Of a stretch of 64,000 bases of DNA, positions 34,438 to 45,367 are shown piece by piece. This DNA comes from Paenarthrobacter sp. JL.01a. Lineage in GTDB: Bacteria; Actinomycetota; Actinomycetes; Actinomycetales; Micrococcaceae. A program made the translations under genes and the position numbers. Within the stretch, counting starts at the first letter, position 1. Every line of letters begins with the position of its first letter. Below the pieces are notes generated by a model. The model worked only from the letters and a program-made list of their open reading frames with translations. It searched no databases and was not told the origin of the DNA. The DNA is taken from positions 2,666,001-2,730,000 of the forward strand of contig NZ_CP104877.1 of assembly GCF_025452095.1 (NCBI RefSeq). The letters are read 5' to 3'.

Positions 34438-36894
34438 ATGTTGCGGGTTGCCCTTTCCCAGTTGAGGACCCATTACCGGCGCTTCATAGCCATTGGGCTT
34501 GCCGTGATGCTCTCCGTCATGTTCCTTTCTTCAACGCTTATGGTGGGCGCAAGCACCAACGCTTCGCTGGGCGCCAGCATCGGAGAGGCCTATCGCAATG
34601 CCGATCTGGTGGCTACGTCCAAGAGCGGTGAGGCGTTCTCCCAAGCAGCGGTGGATGCCGCCGCTTCCTCCCCGGCCGTAGAAGCCAGCTACGCCGAACG
34701 CTCAAGCTACGTGACGTTTGAGGCCGGTGGCGGTGAGCAATACGGCAAGCTGCGCAATACTGCGCCGGCCTCGCTTGAAAGTGCCGTGCTCGCCTCCGGT
34801 TCGATGCCCGGCAACGCCTTGGAAGCGGCCATAGACGTCAAGTCTGCCGAGCACCTTGGCCTGGCAGTAGGCAGCACGCTGGAACTGCACGGCGGAGGTC
34901 CGGTCAAGAACGCCAAAGTAACTATCTCGGGCTTGATCCAGGCCACCAACGACCCCTTCTCTTCTTCATCGGCCCAACTGCTTTCTTCAGAGTCTGTCCT
35001 GAACGCAGTCCAGGACGCCGGGGCGGGATACTCCGGCCTGCAGTTTGCCCTCAAGCCCGGCGAAGACGTTTCCGCCGCCAAGGACTACATCGGCCACCGC
35101 ATGGAGGCCGCCGGGGCCGTGGATCCCGTCCTGGAAACAGCCCAGGAAAAAGTGACCTCGACGGTGGCCATGCTCAGCGGCGGGGACCAGTTGACAATTG
35201 TCCTTCTAGCCTTCGCCGGCATTGCCATCCTTGTTTCCACATTGGTGGTGGCAAATACGTTCTCGGTCCTGGTGGCCCAACGGACGAGGGAACTGGCGCT
35301 CCTGCGGTGCCTGGGCGCAGGGCGCGGCCAGATCCGTGGCTCGGTGATGCTTGAGGCGCTTGTCATCGGAGTCGTTTCCTCGGTGTTGGGCGTCCTGGCC
35401 GCGACGGGTTTGATGTCCGCGCTGATCGCCTGGGCCAAGTCACAACCCGAGCAGGCCTTCGCCACGTTGGCCGTACCGCCGTCGGCCATCATTGCCGGTT
35501 TAGTAGCCGGGACGTTGCTGACAGTCGTCGCGGCGCTGGTCCCGGCGAAGGCCGCCACCGCGGTGGCGCCTCTTGCCGCGCTGCGGCCCGCCGATGACGC
35601 TTCGGTGCGGAACCGCCGCGGCAGGGTCCGGCTGCTCTTGGGCCTGGTCGCTTTTGCTGGGGGCACCGCGCTGCTGGTGTACGGCAGCATCAACGTGGTC
35701 CTTGAAGTTGCCCTGCTTGGTGGGGCGGCCTCCTTCGTGGGCATCCTCCTGTGTTCCACTCTGTTCATTCCCGGAGTCGTTGCCCTGGCAGGCCGTCTGA
35801 CGGCCCCGGCCGGTGTTCCGGGCAAGCTGGCGGCGGTCAACGCCACGCGCAATCCCGCCCGCACCTCGGCAACCGCCGCGGCGTTGCTGATCGGCGTCAC
35901 ACTGGTCTCCCTCATGATGACCGGCGCGGCTACCTCCCGCCAGGCGTTCAACGACACACTCGCCGAGAAATACCCCGTGGACCTCGCCGCGCAGACGGCC
36001 GGCTCAGCAGACACCGCGCAGGCGATCAACCGGATCAAAAGGCTCGACGGCGTCAGCGCCGCCGTCCTGCTGCAGCCCGTCGGGACGATCCATAACGAAA
36101 CGACCGGTGACGACACCACCGTTTATGGACTGTCCGCCGGCGATGCCGCGTCAGTACTGCGCGATAACAACCTGAGACCGGTCCCCGGAACGGTCTACCT
36201 GCCCAAGGGCTCGCCCCGGGGTGCAGCAAGCATGACGACAGCCGGCGGCAACGTCACACTCAACGCGAAGGTCCTACGGACGGCGCACGTCCCGGCCTTC
36301 CTGGAGTCCTCCAGCATCACCGCCGGTCCCCTGCCGGAAACCCCGGGCATGGTTTGGGTGAAACTGGACGACTCCGTCTCCGGTGACCGCGTCCAGGCCA
36401 TCCAAAAGGACATGGCTTCGGCGTTGGGAGTCCACGAACGAACGGTCAGTGGCGCCGCCATCGAACGGGTGACGTTCAACAGCATCATCGATGTCCTGCT
36501 GCTGGTGGTCACAGGCCTCCTGGGCGTCGCCGTCGTCATTGCCCTGATCGGCGTGGCCAATACCCTCTCCCTTTCGGTCCTGGAGCGGACGCGCGAGAAC
36601 TCGTTGCTGCGTGCCCTCGGCCTGACGACAGGACAGCTGCGCGGGATGCTGGCCATCGAGGCCGTGCTCGTTGCAGGTGTTGCCTCCCTCATGGGCGCCG
36701 GCATGGGGATTGTGTACGGATGGCTCGGCGCGCAGGCCACCTTGGGTAGCATGGCCAGCGTGGTTCCCACGGTGCCATGGCTTCAGTTGGCTGCCGTGTT
36801 TGGCGTGGCCGTGGTGGCAGGGCTCCTGGCCTCGGTGATCCCGGCGCGGCGCGCGGCACGATTGTCGCCTGTGGAGGGCCTGGCCACCGCCTGA
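34438..36894 (+). CDS. FtsX-like ABC transporter permease (MacB type)
   Basis: 818-residue permease with two FtsX units. The N-terminal helix (FIAIGLAVMLSVMFLSSTLM) is followed by an extracytoplasmic domain of about 200 residues, a three-helix FtsX block (LTIVLLAFAGIAILVSTLVV onward), a central helix pair, a second outer domain and a final FtsX block (VLLLVVTGLLGVAVVIALIGV onward). The cytoplasmic RTRELALLRCLGAG and RTRENSLLRALGL coupling helices are the ATPase contacts. It is the membrane half of the exporter with the preceding ATPase. A bidirectional terminator follows. Confidence 0.93.
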   Translation: MLRVALSQLRTHYRRFIAIGLAVMLSVMFLSSTLMVGASTNASLGASIGEAYRNADLVATSKSGEAFSQAAVDAAASSPAVEASYAERSSYVTFEAGGGEQYGKLRNTAPASLESAVLASGSMPGNALEAAIDVKSAEHLGLAVGSTLELHGGGPVKNAKVTISGLIQATNDPFSSSSAQLLSSESVLNAVQDAGAGYSGLQFALKPGEDVSAAKDYIGHRMEAAGAVDPVLETAQEKVTSTVAMLSGGDQLTIVLLAFAGIAILVSTLVVANTFSVLVAQRTRELALLRCLGAGRGQIRGSVMLEALVIGVVSSVLGVLAATGLMSALIAWAKSQPEQAFATLAVPPSAIIAGLVAGTLLTVVAALVPAKAATAVAPLAALRPADDASVRNRRGRVRLLLGLVAFAGGTALLVYGSINVVLEVALLGGAASFVGILLCSTLFIPGVVALAGRLTAPAGVPGKLAAVNATRNPARTSATAAALLIGVTLVSLMMTGAATSRQAFNDTLAEKYPVDLAAQTAGSADTAQAINRIKRLDGVSAAVLLQPVGTIHNETTGDDTTVYGLSAGDAASVLRDNNLRPVPGTVYLPKGSPRGAASMTTAGGNVTLNAKVLRTAHVPAFLESSSITAGPLPETPGMVWVKLDDSVSGDRVQAIQKDMASALGVHERTVSGAAIERVTFNSIIDVLLLVVTGLLGVAVVIALIGVANTLSLSVLERTRENSLLRALGLTTGQLRGMLAIEAVLVAGVASLMGAGMGIVYGWLGAQATLGSMASVVPTVPWLQLAAVFGVAVVAGLLASVIPARRAARLSPVEGLATA

Positions 36895-36921
36895 TCCCTC
36901 ACTCACATTCCCGGGCCTTAC

Positions 36922-36980
36922 AAGAAACGCTCTCCCACTTTGCCGCCGAATCCGGCGGGAAGTGGGAGAGCGTTTCTTTT
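36922..36980. terminator. Bidirectional terminator between the FtsX permease gene and metG
   Basis: 19-bp outer stem (36922-36940 with 36960-36978) plus inner CCGCCG/CGGCGG, loop AATC. AAGAAA on the left and TTTCTTTT on the right supply T-rich tails on both strands, so it serves the two convergent units. Confidence 0.9.
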
Positions 36981-37012
36981 CTGTTGGTATTACGTGAGAG
37001 AGCGTGTGGGGC

Positions 37013-38572
37013 TTACGCCTCGGCGGGTTGTTCGTAGCGCGGGAAGACCGGCGCGGGGGCCGGCAGCTCGGTGCCCGCCACGAGCGGCGTGGCAATGGCG
37101 GAGAACTGGCGTGCCTCACCTTCGTGCTGTCCCAGCACGTCCAGCAGCTTGGCGGACGACGACGGCATCACGGGTTGGGCGAGGATCGCAATGATCCGCA
37201 CGACCTCCAGCGTGACGTACAGGACCGTGTTCATCCGGTCGAGGTCGGTCTTCCGCAGTACCCACGGAGCCTGCTCGGCGAAGTAGGCGTTCGTGTCACC
37301 CAACACCGTCCACATGGCTTCGAGCGCCCGGCTGAACTCCTGCTTCTCAAAGGCACTGCGCGCGGTCTCCAGCAAGGCGCCTGCCTGTGCAAGGAGTGCT
37401 TCGTCCTCGGCCGTGAAGGCACCGGGCTGCGGGACCTTTCCATCGCAGTTCTTCGCCACCATGGACAAGGAACGCTGGGCAAGGTTGCCGAAGTTGTTGG
37501 CAAGGTCGGCATTCATCCGGCCCACGATGGCTTCGTGGTTGTAGTTACCGTCAGCACCAAACGGAACTTCGCGGAGGAAGAAGTAACGGCACTGGTCCAG
37601 TCCGTACTGTGCCACGAAGTCCTGGGGCGCCACGACATTGCCCAAGGACTTGGACATCTTCACGCCGTTGTTGGTCAGGAAGCCATGGATCATGACGCGC
37701 TGGGGAAGTTCCAGTCCGGCACTCATCAGGAACGCGGGCCAGTAGATCGCGTGGAACCGCGAAATGTCCTTGCCGATAACGTGAACGTCCGCCGGCCAGA
37801 ACTTCTTGAAGGACTCAGACTCGATGTCCGGGTAGCCCACGCCGGTCAGGTAGTTGGTCAAGGCATCAACCCACACATACATGACGTGCTTCGCATCGCC
37901 CGGAACCGGAACACCCCAGTCGAAGGTGGTACGGCTGATGGACAGGTCTTCCAGTCCGCGCCTGACAAAACTGATGACCTCGTTGAAGCGTGACTGCGGA
38001 GCCCCGAATTCAGGCTGTTCTTCGTAGAGTGCCAGGAGCTTTTCCTGGTAGTTGGAGAGCCGGAAGAAGTAGCTTTCCTCCGCGGTCCAGCTAACCAGGG
38101 TGTCGGTTTCCTTTGAGTAGCGAAGGCCGTCTTCCTTCACCACGGTGTCGTCCTCGACGTAGTAAGCCTCGTCGCGGACGGAGTACCAGCCTTCGTACTT
38201 GGAAAGGTATATGTCGCCGTTGGCTTCCATCTTTTTCCAGATGGCCTGCGAGGCAGCGTAGTGGTCCTGGTCCGTGGTGCGGATGAAGCGGTCGTAGGAG
38301 ATGCCCAGGTCCTGGCTCATCTGCTTGAACGCTGCGGAGTTCCGGTCTGCCAGCTCCTTGGCTGAGATGCCTTCCTTCTCCGCGGACTGCTGCATCTTGA
38401 GGCCGTGCTCGTCCGTCCCCGTCATGAAGAACACTTCATGGCCATCAAGGCGCTTGAAGCGTGCCATGGCATCAGTGGCAATGACCTCATAGGCGTGGCC
38501 GATGTGCGGCACACCATTGGGGTAACTGATGGCGGTGGTGATGTAGAACGGGGATTTCTCTGGAGACGTCAC
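37013..38572 (-). CDS. metG: Methionyl-tRNA synthetase
   Basis: Class I synthetase for Met-tRNA. The HIGH motif is in [14 protein letters not shown] and KMSKS in [13 protein letters not shown]; the connective domain lacks the four-cysteine zinc knuckles, so it is the shorter MetG2 type, and 519 residues fits that class without a C-terminal tRNA-binding domain. The start is GTG 38572 with TAACTT 6 bases upstream, consistent with a leaderless message. It stands alone between two ABC export modules. Confidence 0.95.
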   Translation of the reverse strand: MTSPEKSPFYITTAISYPNGVPHIGHAYEVIATDAMARFKRLDGHEVFFMTGTDEHGLKMQQSAEKEGISAKELADRNSAAFKQMSQDLGISYDRFIRTTDQDHYAASQAIWKKMEANGDIYLSKYEGWYSVRDEAYYVEDDTVVKEDGLRYSKETDTLVSWTAEESYFFRLSNYQEKLLALYEEQPEFGAPQSRFNEVISFVRRGLEDLSISRTTFDWGVPVPGDAKHVMYVWVDALTNYLTGVGYPDIESESFKKFWPADVHVIGKDISRFHAIYWPAFLMSAGLELPQRVMIHGFLTNNGVKMSKSLGNVVAPQDFVAQYGLDQCRYFFLREVPFGADGNYNHEAIVGRMNADLANNFGNLAQRSLSMVAKNCDGKVPQPGAFTAEDEALLAQAGALLETARSAFEKQEFSRALEAMWTVLGDTNAYFAEQAPWVLRKTDLDRMNTVLYVTLEVVRIIAILAQPVMPSSSAKLLDVLGQHEGEARQFSAIATPLVAGTELPAPAPVFPRYEQPAEA

Positions 38573-38578
38573 TCTAAG

Positions 38579-38584
38579 AAGTTA
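38579..38584 (-). promoter_or_regulatory. Candidate -10 element for metG
   Basis: TAACTT on the minus strand, 6 bases before GTG 38572; no Shine-Dalgarno sequence. Leaderless start inferred. Confidence 0.4.
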
Positions 38585-38606
38585 CCTTTTTTTCGAATGA
38601 AATAGC

Positions 38607-39362
38607 TTAGTTAAGTTCCGTCAGCGTATCGCTGAGCCGGACCAGCTCGTGGTCGTGTGACGCGACGAGTACAGCGATGCCATCGCTGGTGGTGTCCTTG
38701 AGGATCCCGATGATGCGGTTGGCTGCTGCCCGGTCAAGGCTTGCGGTGGGTTCGTCCACCACCAGCACGCGGGTGCCCAGGATCAAGGCGCGCGCGATCG
38801 CCACACGCTGGCGCTCACCACCGGACAACTGGGCCGGACGGTGGCGCATGCGGCGTCCAAGGCCCACCAGGTCAAGGAGGTCCTTGGCCATTTCGGTGCG
38901 CTGCTCAACTTCGCCATCCGGGACAGCGGGGAGCAGCACGTTCTCCAGGGCGCTCATGCCATCGATCAATGCACCACCCTGGTCGACGTAGCCGATCAGT
39001 GCCCGGCGACGGTCGGCGATCTCGTCGTCGCCCATACCGTCCAGGGGGTGGCCCTCCCAGAAGACCTTGCCCGAGGTCGGCAGCGTCAGTCCCGCGCTGA
39101 CCGTCAGGATACTGGTCTTGCCGGAGCCGCTTCGGCCGGCGACACAGTGCATCTCGCCTGCGTGGAGGGTCAGGTTGAAGTCATCCACGACGTCGACTTC
39201 CTCCGCGCCGCCCTTGTCGCCGCCGTAGTGGATGGTAACCCGGCTCAGTTCCAAGGGGGTTGCGTGGTCGGCAGCCCTGACGATGGTGTTGGCGCGGGTC
39301 TGCAGCGACTCTTCCGTTGTTTCCGGGGTGGCCTTCAGCTCGGGGTTGAGGTTGTCAGTCAT
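38607..39362 (-). CDS. ABC transporter ATP-binding protein, second FtsX module
   Basis: 251 residues: Walker A GRSGSGKTSILTVSAG, Q-loop YVDQGGALIDG, signature LSGGERQRVAIARALI, Walker B VLVVDEPTASLD and switch His in VASHDHE. An N-terminal acidic, probably disordered stretch of about 35 residues precedes LELSRVTIHYGG. ATG 39362 overlaps the permease stop by 4 bases (ATGA), so ATPase and permease are made together. It belongs to the same branch as the ATPase at 33640 but is clearly divergent. Confidence 0.93.
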   Translation of the reverse strand: MTDNLNPELKATPETTEESLQTRANTIVRAADHATPLELSRVTIHYGGDKGGAEEVDVVDDFNLTLHAGEMHCVAGRSGSGKTSILTVSAGLTLPTSGKVFWEGHPLDGMGDDEIADRRRALIGYVDQGGALIDGMSALENVLLPAVPDGEVEQRTEMAKDLLDLVGLGRRMRHRPAQLSGGERQRVAIARALILGTRVLVVDEPTASLDRAAANRIIGILKDTTSDGIAVLVASHDHELVRLSDTLTELN

Positions 39363-42169
39363 TTGACTACTTTCGTTGCAATGGGAATCCAGCAAATTAC
39401 GGCCAGAAGGCCGGCGAGTCCGGCCCACAGCGCTGCGTAGGGGGCAAGGAGCAACCCGAGCCCCAGGGCACCGAGGACACCCAAGGGAAGTGCCACCGTG
39501 CCGACAAGTGCGTTTTCAAAGAACCGGACCTGGCCCAGCATGTCCGGGTTCCAACCCATGGCCCGCAAGGTACCCAGGTACTCGCGCTTGGCATGGAGCT
39601 CGAACCTTCCAGTGACCAGCGTCAGCAGGAGGCCGACGACGACGCCGAAGACAGCAAGGGTCACACTCGGCAGGGCGATGCTGGCTGCGGCCAGGCCGCT
39701 GAGGGCACTGGCACCTGCTGCCCGCGGGATGTCGATCAGCAAGGCGATCAACGCACCCACTGCAGCGCCGAACACGCCCACTGCCACGGCGAGGGAAATG
39801 GAGTTGAACCGGTTGGTGGTCAGCTGCCTGTTGGCGAACGTCAGGGGCGAGTCCACTGTTACCAGCCGCTCGTCGTGCTGCGGCTCCTGGTCGATCACCA
39901 CGCGGTGCCGAAGCTGCTGGGCTGCCAGAAGAGCGGCCGCGGCGTAGATGAGGAGCATGGTCACCGAGACGATCACGGTGGCGATGTTCCAGCTCAGCAA
40001 GCTCAAGATGACGCCCGCGGAGGCCAGTGCGGCAGCGCCAACGGCGAACTCTTCCAGAACCCAGGAACGGATGCGCTTCTGGGTCCAGCCCATGGCGCGG
40101 AGGATTCCTGCCTCGCTCCTGCGCTGGCGGATGTAACTGACGGTGGAAGCTCCGGTAAGGAGTGTGGCCCCCAGCAGTGTCAGGAAGAGCAGGGTGATGT
40201 TGGTTCCGGTCAGGGAGCCGGAGACGGCGTCGGCCGCGTTTTGCCGGACCCAGGACTGCTGGACCGTGCCCAGCGGAGATTCCTTGCCGGCGTCGTCTTT
40301 GCTGTAGCCGGGCACGAAGATGTTGGCGTCCTCACGCGCCGAACCGGCCACGACCGTAGCTTCCAGCCCGAGCTCGCGGATTTGGGATGCCAGCTTCTCG
40401 ACCTCGGGCTGTGCAGTCTTCCAGTTGCCCGAAGCGTTGGCGCGGACCCGCACGGCGTCGATCACATTGGCGTTGGAGTCATAGCCACGCGCCGCTGCCA
40501 GACCGTAGTAATCGGTGATGGCACCGGCGGACTGGCTCACCAGCCCCGTTGCGCTGAGCGAGGGCTTCAGCCCGGCCTTGGCGACGTCCTTGCCTTCGGC
40601 GTCCTTGGTCAGGGTCATGGGCGTGGGATCGTAACCGCCCAAGGGCAGTTTGTTGACGTCGCCGGCAGCAGCCTGGACCGCGGAGGGATCGAAGGTGCCG
40701 TACACCATGGGCAGGGGCGCGGCAGGCTTTTTACCCGTCTCCAGATCCTTGCGGTACGAACGTTCGTCCACGGGCTTGCGCTGGGTCTGGTCCACTGCAG
40801 CACCGAAGGAGGACTTCTCCGGCAAGCGGTTGACGGTGACCCAGTCACCCGGCGTCGCGCTCTTGTCGGAAGCGCCGTTGGCGGCTTCATCGCCGTCCTT
40901 GTACTGCGGTGCCGCCGCGAAGGCCGTGCTCCACGTTGCCGGGTTGTAGAGGCCCTGACTGAAGGCAGCGGTGCTGCCCAGGAGCTGGCTGTGGTCAGTG
41001 GAACCGGGCCGTTCAAGGGCGAATGGAGACTTGGAGACGAAGGGCAGGTAGTCCTTGTCCAGGGAACGGGTGACGGTTCCGACGTCCTTGACCACCTTGC
41101 CGCTGGAATCGAGTTCCTCGATTTTCACCGAGTATTTCAGGTCCAAGGACGTGCCCGTGCGGACAATCAACGGAATGGCTTTTGAATCAGCGGTCAGCAG
41201 GCCGTCACGCTTGGCCTGCTGGTACTGCGTCATCAGCGGTGCCCAGTACTTGAGCTTCACGCCGAGGAAATCGGGGCCCTCTTCCAGCTGCTGCATGCTC
41301 AGGCCCGTGGTGAAGAGGCTTTCAAAGTGGCGGCCGATCGCACCGGCGTCACGGGCATCTGCCGGCGGAGCCTTCTGAAGCGGCGCGAGGAAGTCCCCCG
41401 CGGAACCCAGCAGCGCCCTTTCGGCGGCGGGGTCGACGGCGACGACGGACTCGGTCACCTCAGGAGCCATGGGCAGGGCCACGGAGAGGTTGAAAAGGTT
41501 GTGCTCAGAGCCCAGGGCGGGAGCCGGGAACTTAATACCGGTTTCGCCATCGGGACCGGCAATGCGGACGTTGCTGCCACCGGCTGCCTGCTCCTGCACG
41601 AGGCGTCCCTTGCCCAGGGTGCCTTCGGCGCTGGTCTTGAAGAGCGTCTGCTCCTTGACTCCATCCGAGCTGGTGGCAGATGCGGTCAGTCGGTATTTCT
41701 TGGGCGAATCCGAGAACACCGACTCCGCTGCCGGCCATTTGCTGGAGTCCATGGCGGAGGGGTCACCGGCAGTCACAGCGCCGGCAAGGCCGGCGTTGTA
41801 GCCCAGGTAGTCCATCGCGTTCAGGCGCGGGGCTTCAAGGTTCTGCGAAACACGGGAGACGAGGCTGATGGGCGCTGCCACGGCAGTCTGGCCCATCCCC
41901 CGGATCTTCTCCAGCTGGTCAAAGCTGATCCCGCCCTGGCCGTTGGCGATTTCCGGCTGGATCAGCGAACCGCCGTCGCCATTTTGTGACTGGTCAGGCT
42001 TGGCCTGGACCAGGATGTCGTAGAGACCCCGCGAGTTCTCGTCCACTGTCCTGTTCAGAGCCGCCTGCGACTGGCTCTGGACGAGGACGGACATGCACAT
42101 GGCGACGATCAAAATGGCCGCGGTCAGCAGCAGCACGCGGCTTCTGATGAACCTTTGGACGGCGTTCAT
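39359..42169 (-). CDS. FtsX-like ABC transporter permease with very large outer domain
   Basis: 936-residue permease. One N-terminal helix (RVLLLTAAILIVAMCMSVLV) is followed by an extracytoplasmic region of almost 600 residues, then an FtsX block (TGTNITLLFLTLLGATLLTG onward), a helix pair and a second FtsX block ending near the C-terminus with LGALGLGLLLAPYAALWAGLAG. The RQRRSEAGILRAMGW and KREYLGTLRAMGW coupling helices contact the ATPase. The outer domain contains no motif I recognise. Start at ATG 42169 with AGGGAG upstream; a longer frame exists but is not supported. The size suggests handling of a large extracellular substrate or lipoprotein release. Confidence 0.88.
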   Translation of the reverse strand: MNAVQRFIRSRVLLLTAAILIVAMCMSVLVQSQSQAALNRTVDENSRGLYDILVQAKPDQSQNGDGGSLIQPEIANGQGGISFDQLEKIRGMGQTAVAAPISLVSRVSQNLEAPRLNAMDYLGYNAGLAGAVTAGDPSAMDSSKWPAAESVFSDSPKKYRLTASATSSDGVKEQTLFKTSAEGTLGKGRLVQEQAAGGSNVRIAGPDGETGIKFPAPALGSEHNLFNLSVALPMAPEVTESVVAVDPAAERALLGSAGDFLAPLQKAPPADARDAGAIGRHFESLFTTGLSMQQLEEGPDFLGVKLKYWAPLMTQYQQAKRDGLLTADSKAIPLIVRTGTSLDLKYSVKIEELDSSGKVVKDVGTVTRSLDKDYLPFVSKSPFALERPGSTDHSQLLGSTAAFSQGLYNPATWSTAFAAAPQYKDGDEAANGASDKSATPGDWVTVNRLPEKSSFGAAVDQTQRKPVDERSYRKDLETGKKPAAPLPMVYGTFDPSAVQAAAGDVNKLPLGGYDPTPMTLTKDAEGKDVAKAGLKPSLSATGLVSQSAGAITDYYGLAAARGYDSNANVIDAVRVRANASGNWKTAQPEVEKLASQIRELGLEATVVAGSAREDANIFVPGYSKDDAGKESPLGTVQQSWVRQNAADAVSGSLTGTNITLLFLTLLGATLLTGASTVSYIRQRRSEAGILRAMGWTQKRIRSWVLEEFAVGAAALASAGVILSLLSWNIATVIVSVTMLLIYAAAALLAAQQLRHRVVIDQEPQHDERLVTVDSPLTFANRQLTTNRFNSISLAVAVGVFGAAVGALIALLIDIPRAAGASALSGLAAASIALPSVTLAVFGVVVGLLLTLVTGRFELHAKREYLGTLRAMGWNPDMLGQVRFFENALVGTVALPLGVLGALGLGLLLAPYAALWAGLAGLLAVICWIPIATKVVK

Positions 42170-42374
42170 TGGGCTCCCTGGGACCTTGATAGCGGGCGCG
42201 CACACGTTGTCCGGGATTCCTGAAAAAACACAGCGGAATACCGGGCTGAATGTGCTGAAAGTAATGGCCGGCCTGCTGCCGGGTCCGAATCCCGGACCCA
42301 GCCATTGTAAGCAGACCGGCCACTCTTGCGTGCCATGGGTGTGTCGCCGGCACGCGATCTTCAGCTGATGTCGA

Positions 42375-43970
42375 TCAGTCTTCCAGGTCCACTTCGCGGA
42401 CCATGTCGGCACCGATACCGGCCTTGATGGCCTCCAGTACCTGTTGCGGGACAGAGCTATCGATGGTCAGCAGCGCCAGGACCTGGCCGCCTTCAGTTTG
42501 GCGGGCCACCTGCATGCCACCGATGTTGATGTTGTTCATGCCGAGGATGTGCCCGATGGTGCCGATGACGCCGGGGCGGTCAGCGTAAGCCACAACCACC
42601 AAGTGCTCGCTGATGGGGATTTCGATGTCGTAGCCGTTGACGCCCACCAGCTTCTCCACCTGCTTGGGACCGGTAAGGGTACCGGCGACGGAGATCTGCG
42701 AACCATCGCTGAGCGCACCACGGATGGTCAGGACGTTCCGGTAGTCTTCGGCGTCGGGAGTGGTAATAAGACGGGTGTTGATGCCGCGCTGCTCGGCAAT
42801 GACCGGGGCGTTCACGTAGGAAACCTGCTCGGTGACGACGTCGGCGAACACGCCCTTCAGGGCTGCCAACTCCAGCACCTTGACGTCCAAAGCGGAGATC
42901 TCACCGGCAACTTCGACGTCGATCTGCGTCAGCGATGCGTGGGTGAGCGCAGTGAAGATCCGGCCCAGCTTTTCGATCAGCGGGATGCCCGGACGGACGT
43001 CGGGGGCAATGACGCCGCCAGCTACGTTCACGGCATCCGGCACCAGTTCGCCGGCCAGCGCCAGGCGGACGGACTTTGCCACGGACACACCGGCCTTTTC
43101 CTGGGCTTCATCCGTGGAGGCGCCCAGGTGCGGGGTGACGACGACGTTGTCCAGTTCGAAGAACGGCAGGTCGGTGCTGGGCTCCTTGACGAAGACATCC
43201 ACGCCCGCACCGGCGATCTGGCCTTCCTTCAGCGCAACGTAGAGTGCTTCTTCGTCCACGAGGCCGCCACGGGCGACGTTGATGACGTAGGCGGATTCCT
43301 TCATCTTCCGGAAGGCATCGGCGCCCAGCATGCCAACCGTTTCCGGCGTCTTGGGCATGTGGATGGTGATGAAGTCGGCGTTCTCCAGGAGTTCATCGAG
43401 AGTGACCAGCTTGACGCCCAGCTGCGCTGCCCGGGCGGAGGTGATGTAGGGATCGTAGGCCAGGATTTCGGTCTCGAAGCCCTGGAGCCGTGCTGCCACC
43501 AAAGCGCCGATGCGGCCGAGGCCAATGATGCCGATCTTCTTTTCGAAGAGTTCGATGCCGGTGTACTTGGAGCGCTTCCATTCGCCGTTCTTCAATGCCG
43601 AGCTGGCTTGCGGGATGTGACGCGCGAGGCTGAGGATATGTCCCACGGTGAGCTCAGCGGCCGAGACGATGTTGGAGGTCGGTGCGTTGACCACCATGAC
43701 ACCGGCCTGCGTGGCGGACTTGATGTCCACGTTGTCCAGGCCGACGCCTGCACGGGCAATGACTTTGAGGTTCTTGGCCGCGGCGATGGCTTCGGCGTCA
43801 ACCTGGGTGGCGGAGCGGACCAGGATGGCGTCGACGTCGGCGATGGCAGACAGCAGCTGGGAACGGTCGGCGCCGTCGGTCTGGCGGATTTCAAAATCCG
43901 GGCCCAGTGCCTCGACTGTTGCGGGCGAAAGTTCCTCAGCGAGGAGGACTACGGGTTTGCTGGCTGACAC
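42375..43970 (-). CDS. serA: D-3-phosphoglycerate dehydrogenase (long, ACT-containing)
   Basis: First step of serine synthesis, oxidising 3-phosphoglycerate. NAD-binding IGLGRIGALVAARLQGF, active-site Arg in NVARGGLVDE and His in TPHLGASTDEAQ are present. After about residue 315 comes the allosteric substrate-binding domain and then a C-terminal ACT domain (VVAYADRPGVIGTIGHILG), which in this type gives serine feedback inhibition. GTG 43970 gives 531 residues, close to the mycobacterial SerA1 length; upstream in-frame codons are unlikely to be translated. TAAGGT lies 8 bases before the GTG, so the message may be nearly leaderless. Confidence 0.95.
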   Translation of the reverse strand: MSASKPVVLLAEELSPATVEALGPDFEIRQTDGADRSQLLSAIADVDAILVRSATQVDAEAIAAAKNLKVIARAGVGLDNVDIKSATQAGVMVVNAPTSNIVSAAELTVGHILSLARHIPQASSALKNGEWKRSKYTGIELFEKKIGIIGLGRIGALVAARLQGFETEILAYDPYITSARAAQLGVKLVTLDELLENADFITIHMPKTPETVGMLGADAFRKMKESAYVINVARGGLVDEEALYVALKEGQIAGAGVDVFVKEPSTDLPFFELDNVVVTPHLGASTDEAQEKAGVSVAKSVRLALAGELVPDAVNVAGGVIAPDVRPGIPLIEKLGRIFTALTHASLTQIDVEVAGEISALDVKVLELAALKGVFADVVTEQVSYVNAPVIAEQRGINTRLITTPDAEDYRNVLTIRGALSDGSQISVAGTLTGPKQVEKLVGVNGYDIEIPISEHLVVVAYADRPGVIGTIGHILGMNNINIGGMQVARQTEGGQVLALLTIDSSVPQQVLEAIKAGIGADMVREVDLED

Positions 43971-44187
43971 GGGGTGGCACCTTACTTTGGAGAACGTGGG
44001 ACAGAACTGGACAAGGAGCGGATGCGTGGCCCGGGGCACGGCGCCGGGACCAGCCCAGAATATCGAATCAGGGCGGTGTTTCCCCCAGCCGGGGGGCGAT
44101 GTTACGCCAGGACCGGAGGTGATGTGAAGAAGTTCACAGCACCACCAGGCAGGCAATTCGGTGGAGAAACGGGGCGGGAAACAGCGG

Positions 44188-44219
44188 CGCCCGCCCGGCT
44201 GTAACTTGCCGGGCGGGCG
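44188..44219 (-). terminator. GC-rich hairpin after ilvC
   Basis: CGCCCGCCCGGC-TGTAACTT-GCCGGGCGGGCG, a perfect 12-bp stem 42 bases beyond the ilvC stop, without a T tract. It likely ends the ilvBNC transcript. The rest of the 291-base gap to serA holds nothing else I can identify. Confidence 0.6.
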
Positions 44220-44261
44220 TCGGTGCTTAGTGCTGGTGCATCACTGCTGGGCAGTGGGCAA

Positions 44262-45325
<1,064 letters not shown>

Positions 45326-45367
45326 TTGTGGTGCTGCGGTACTGGGCACTGCCCGCGTAGGCATGGC

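Noticed and set aside
39593..41185. 530-codon plus-strand frame opposite the FtsX permease
   Set aside because: Low-complexity, no motif; the minus-strand permease has clear membrane segments and coupling helices.
42281..42299. tRNA T-arm-like hairpin GGGTCCGAATCCCGGACCC
   Set aside because: No acceptor, D or anticodon arms around it; more likely a small hairpin beyond serA.
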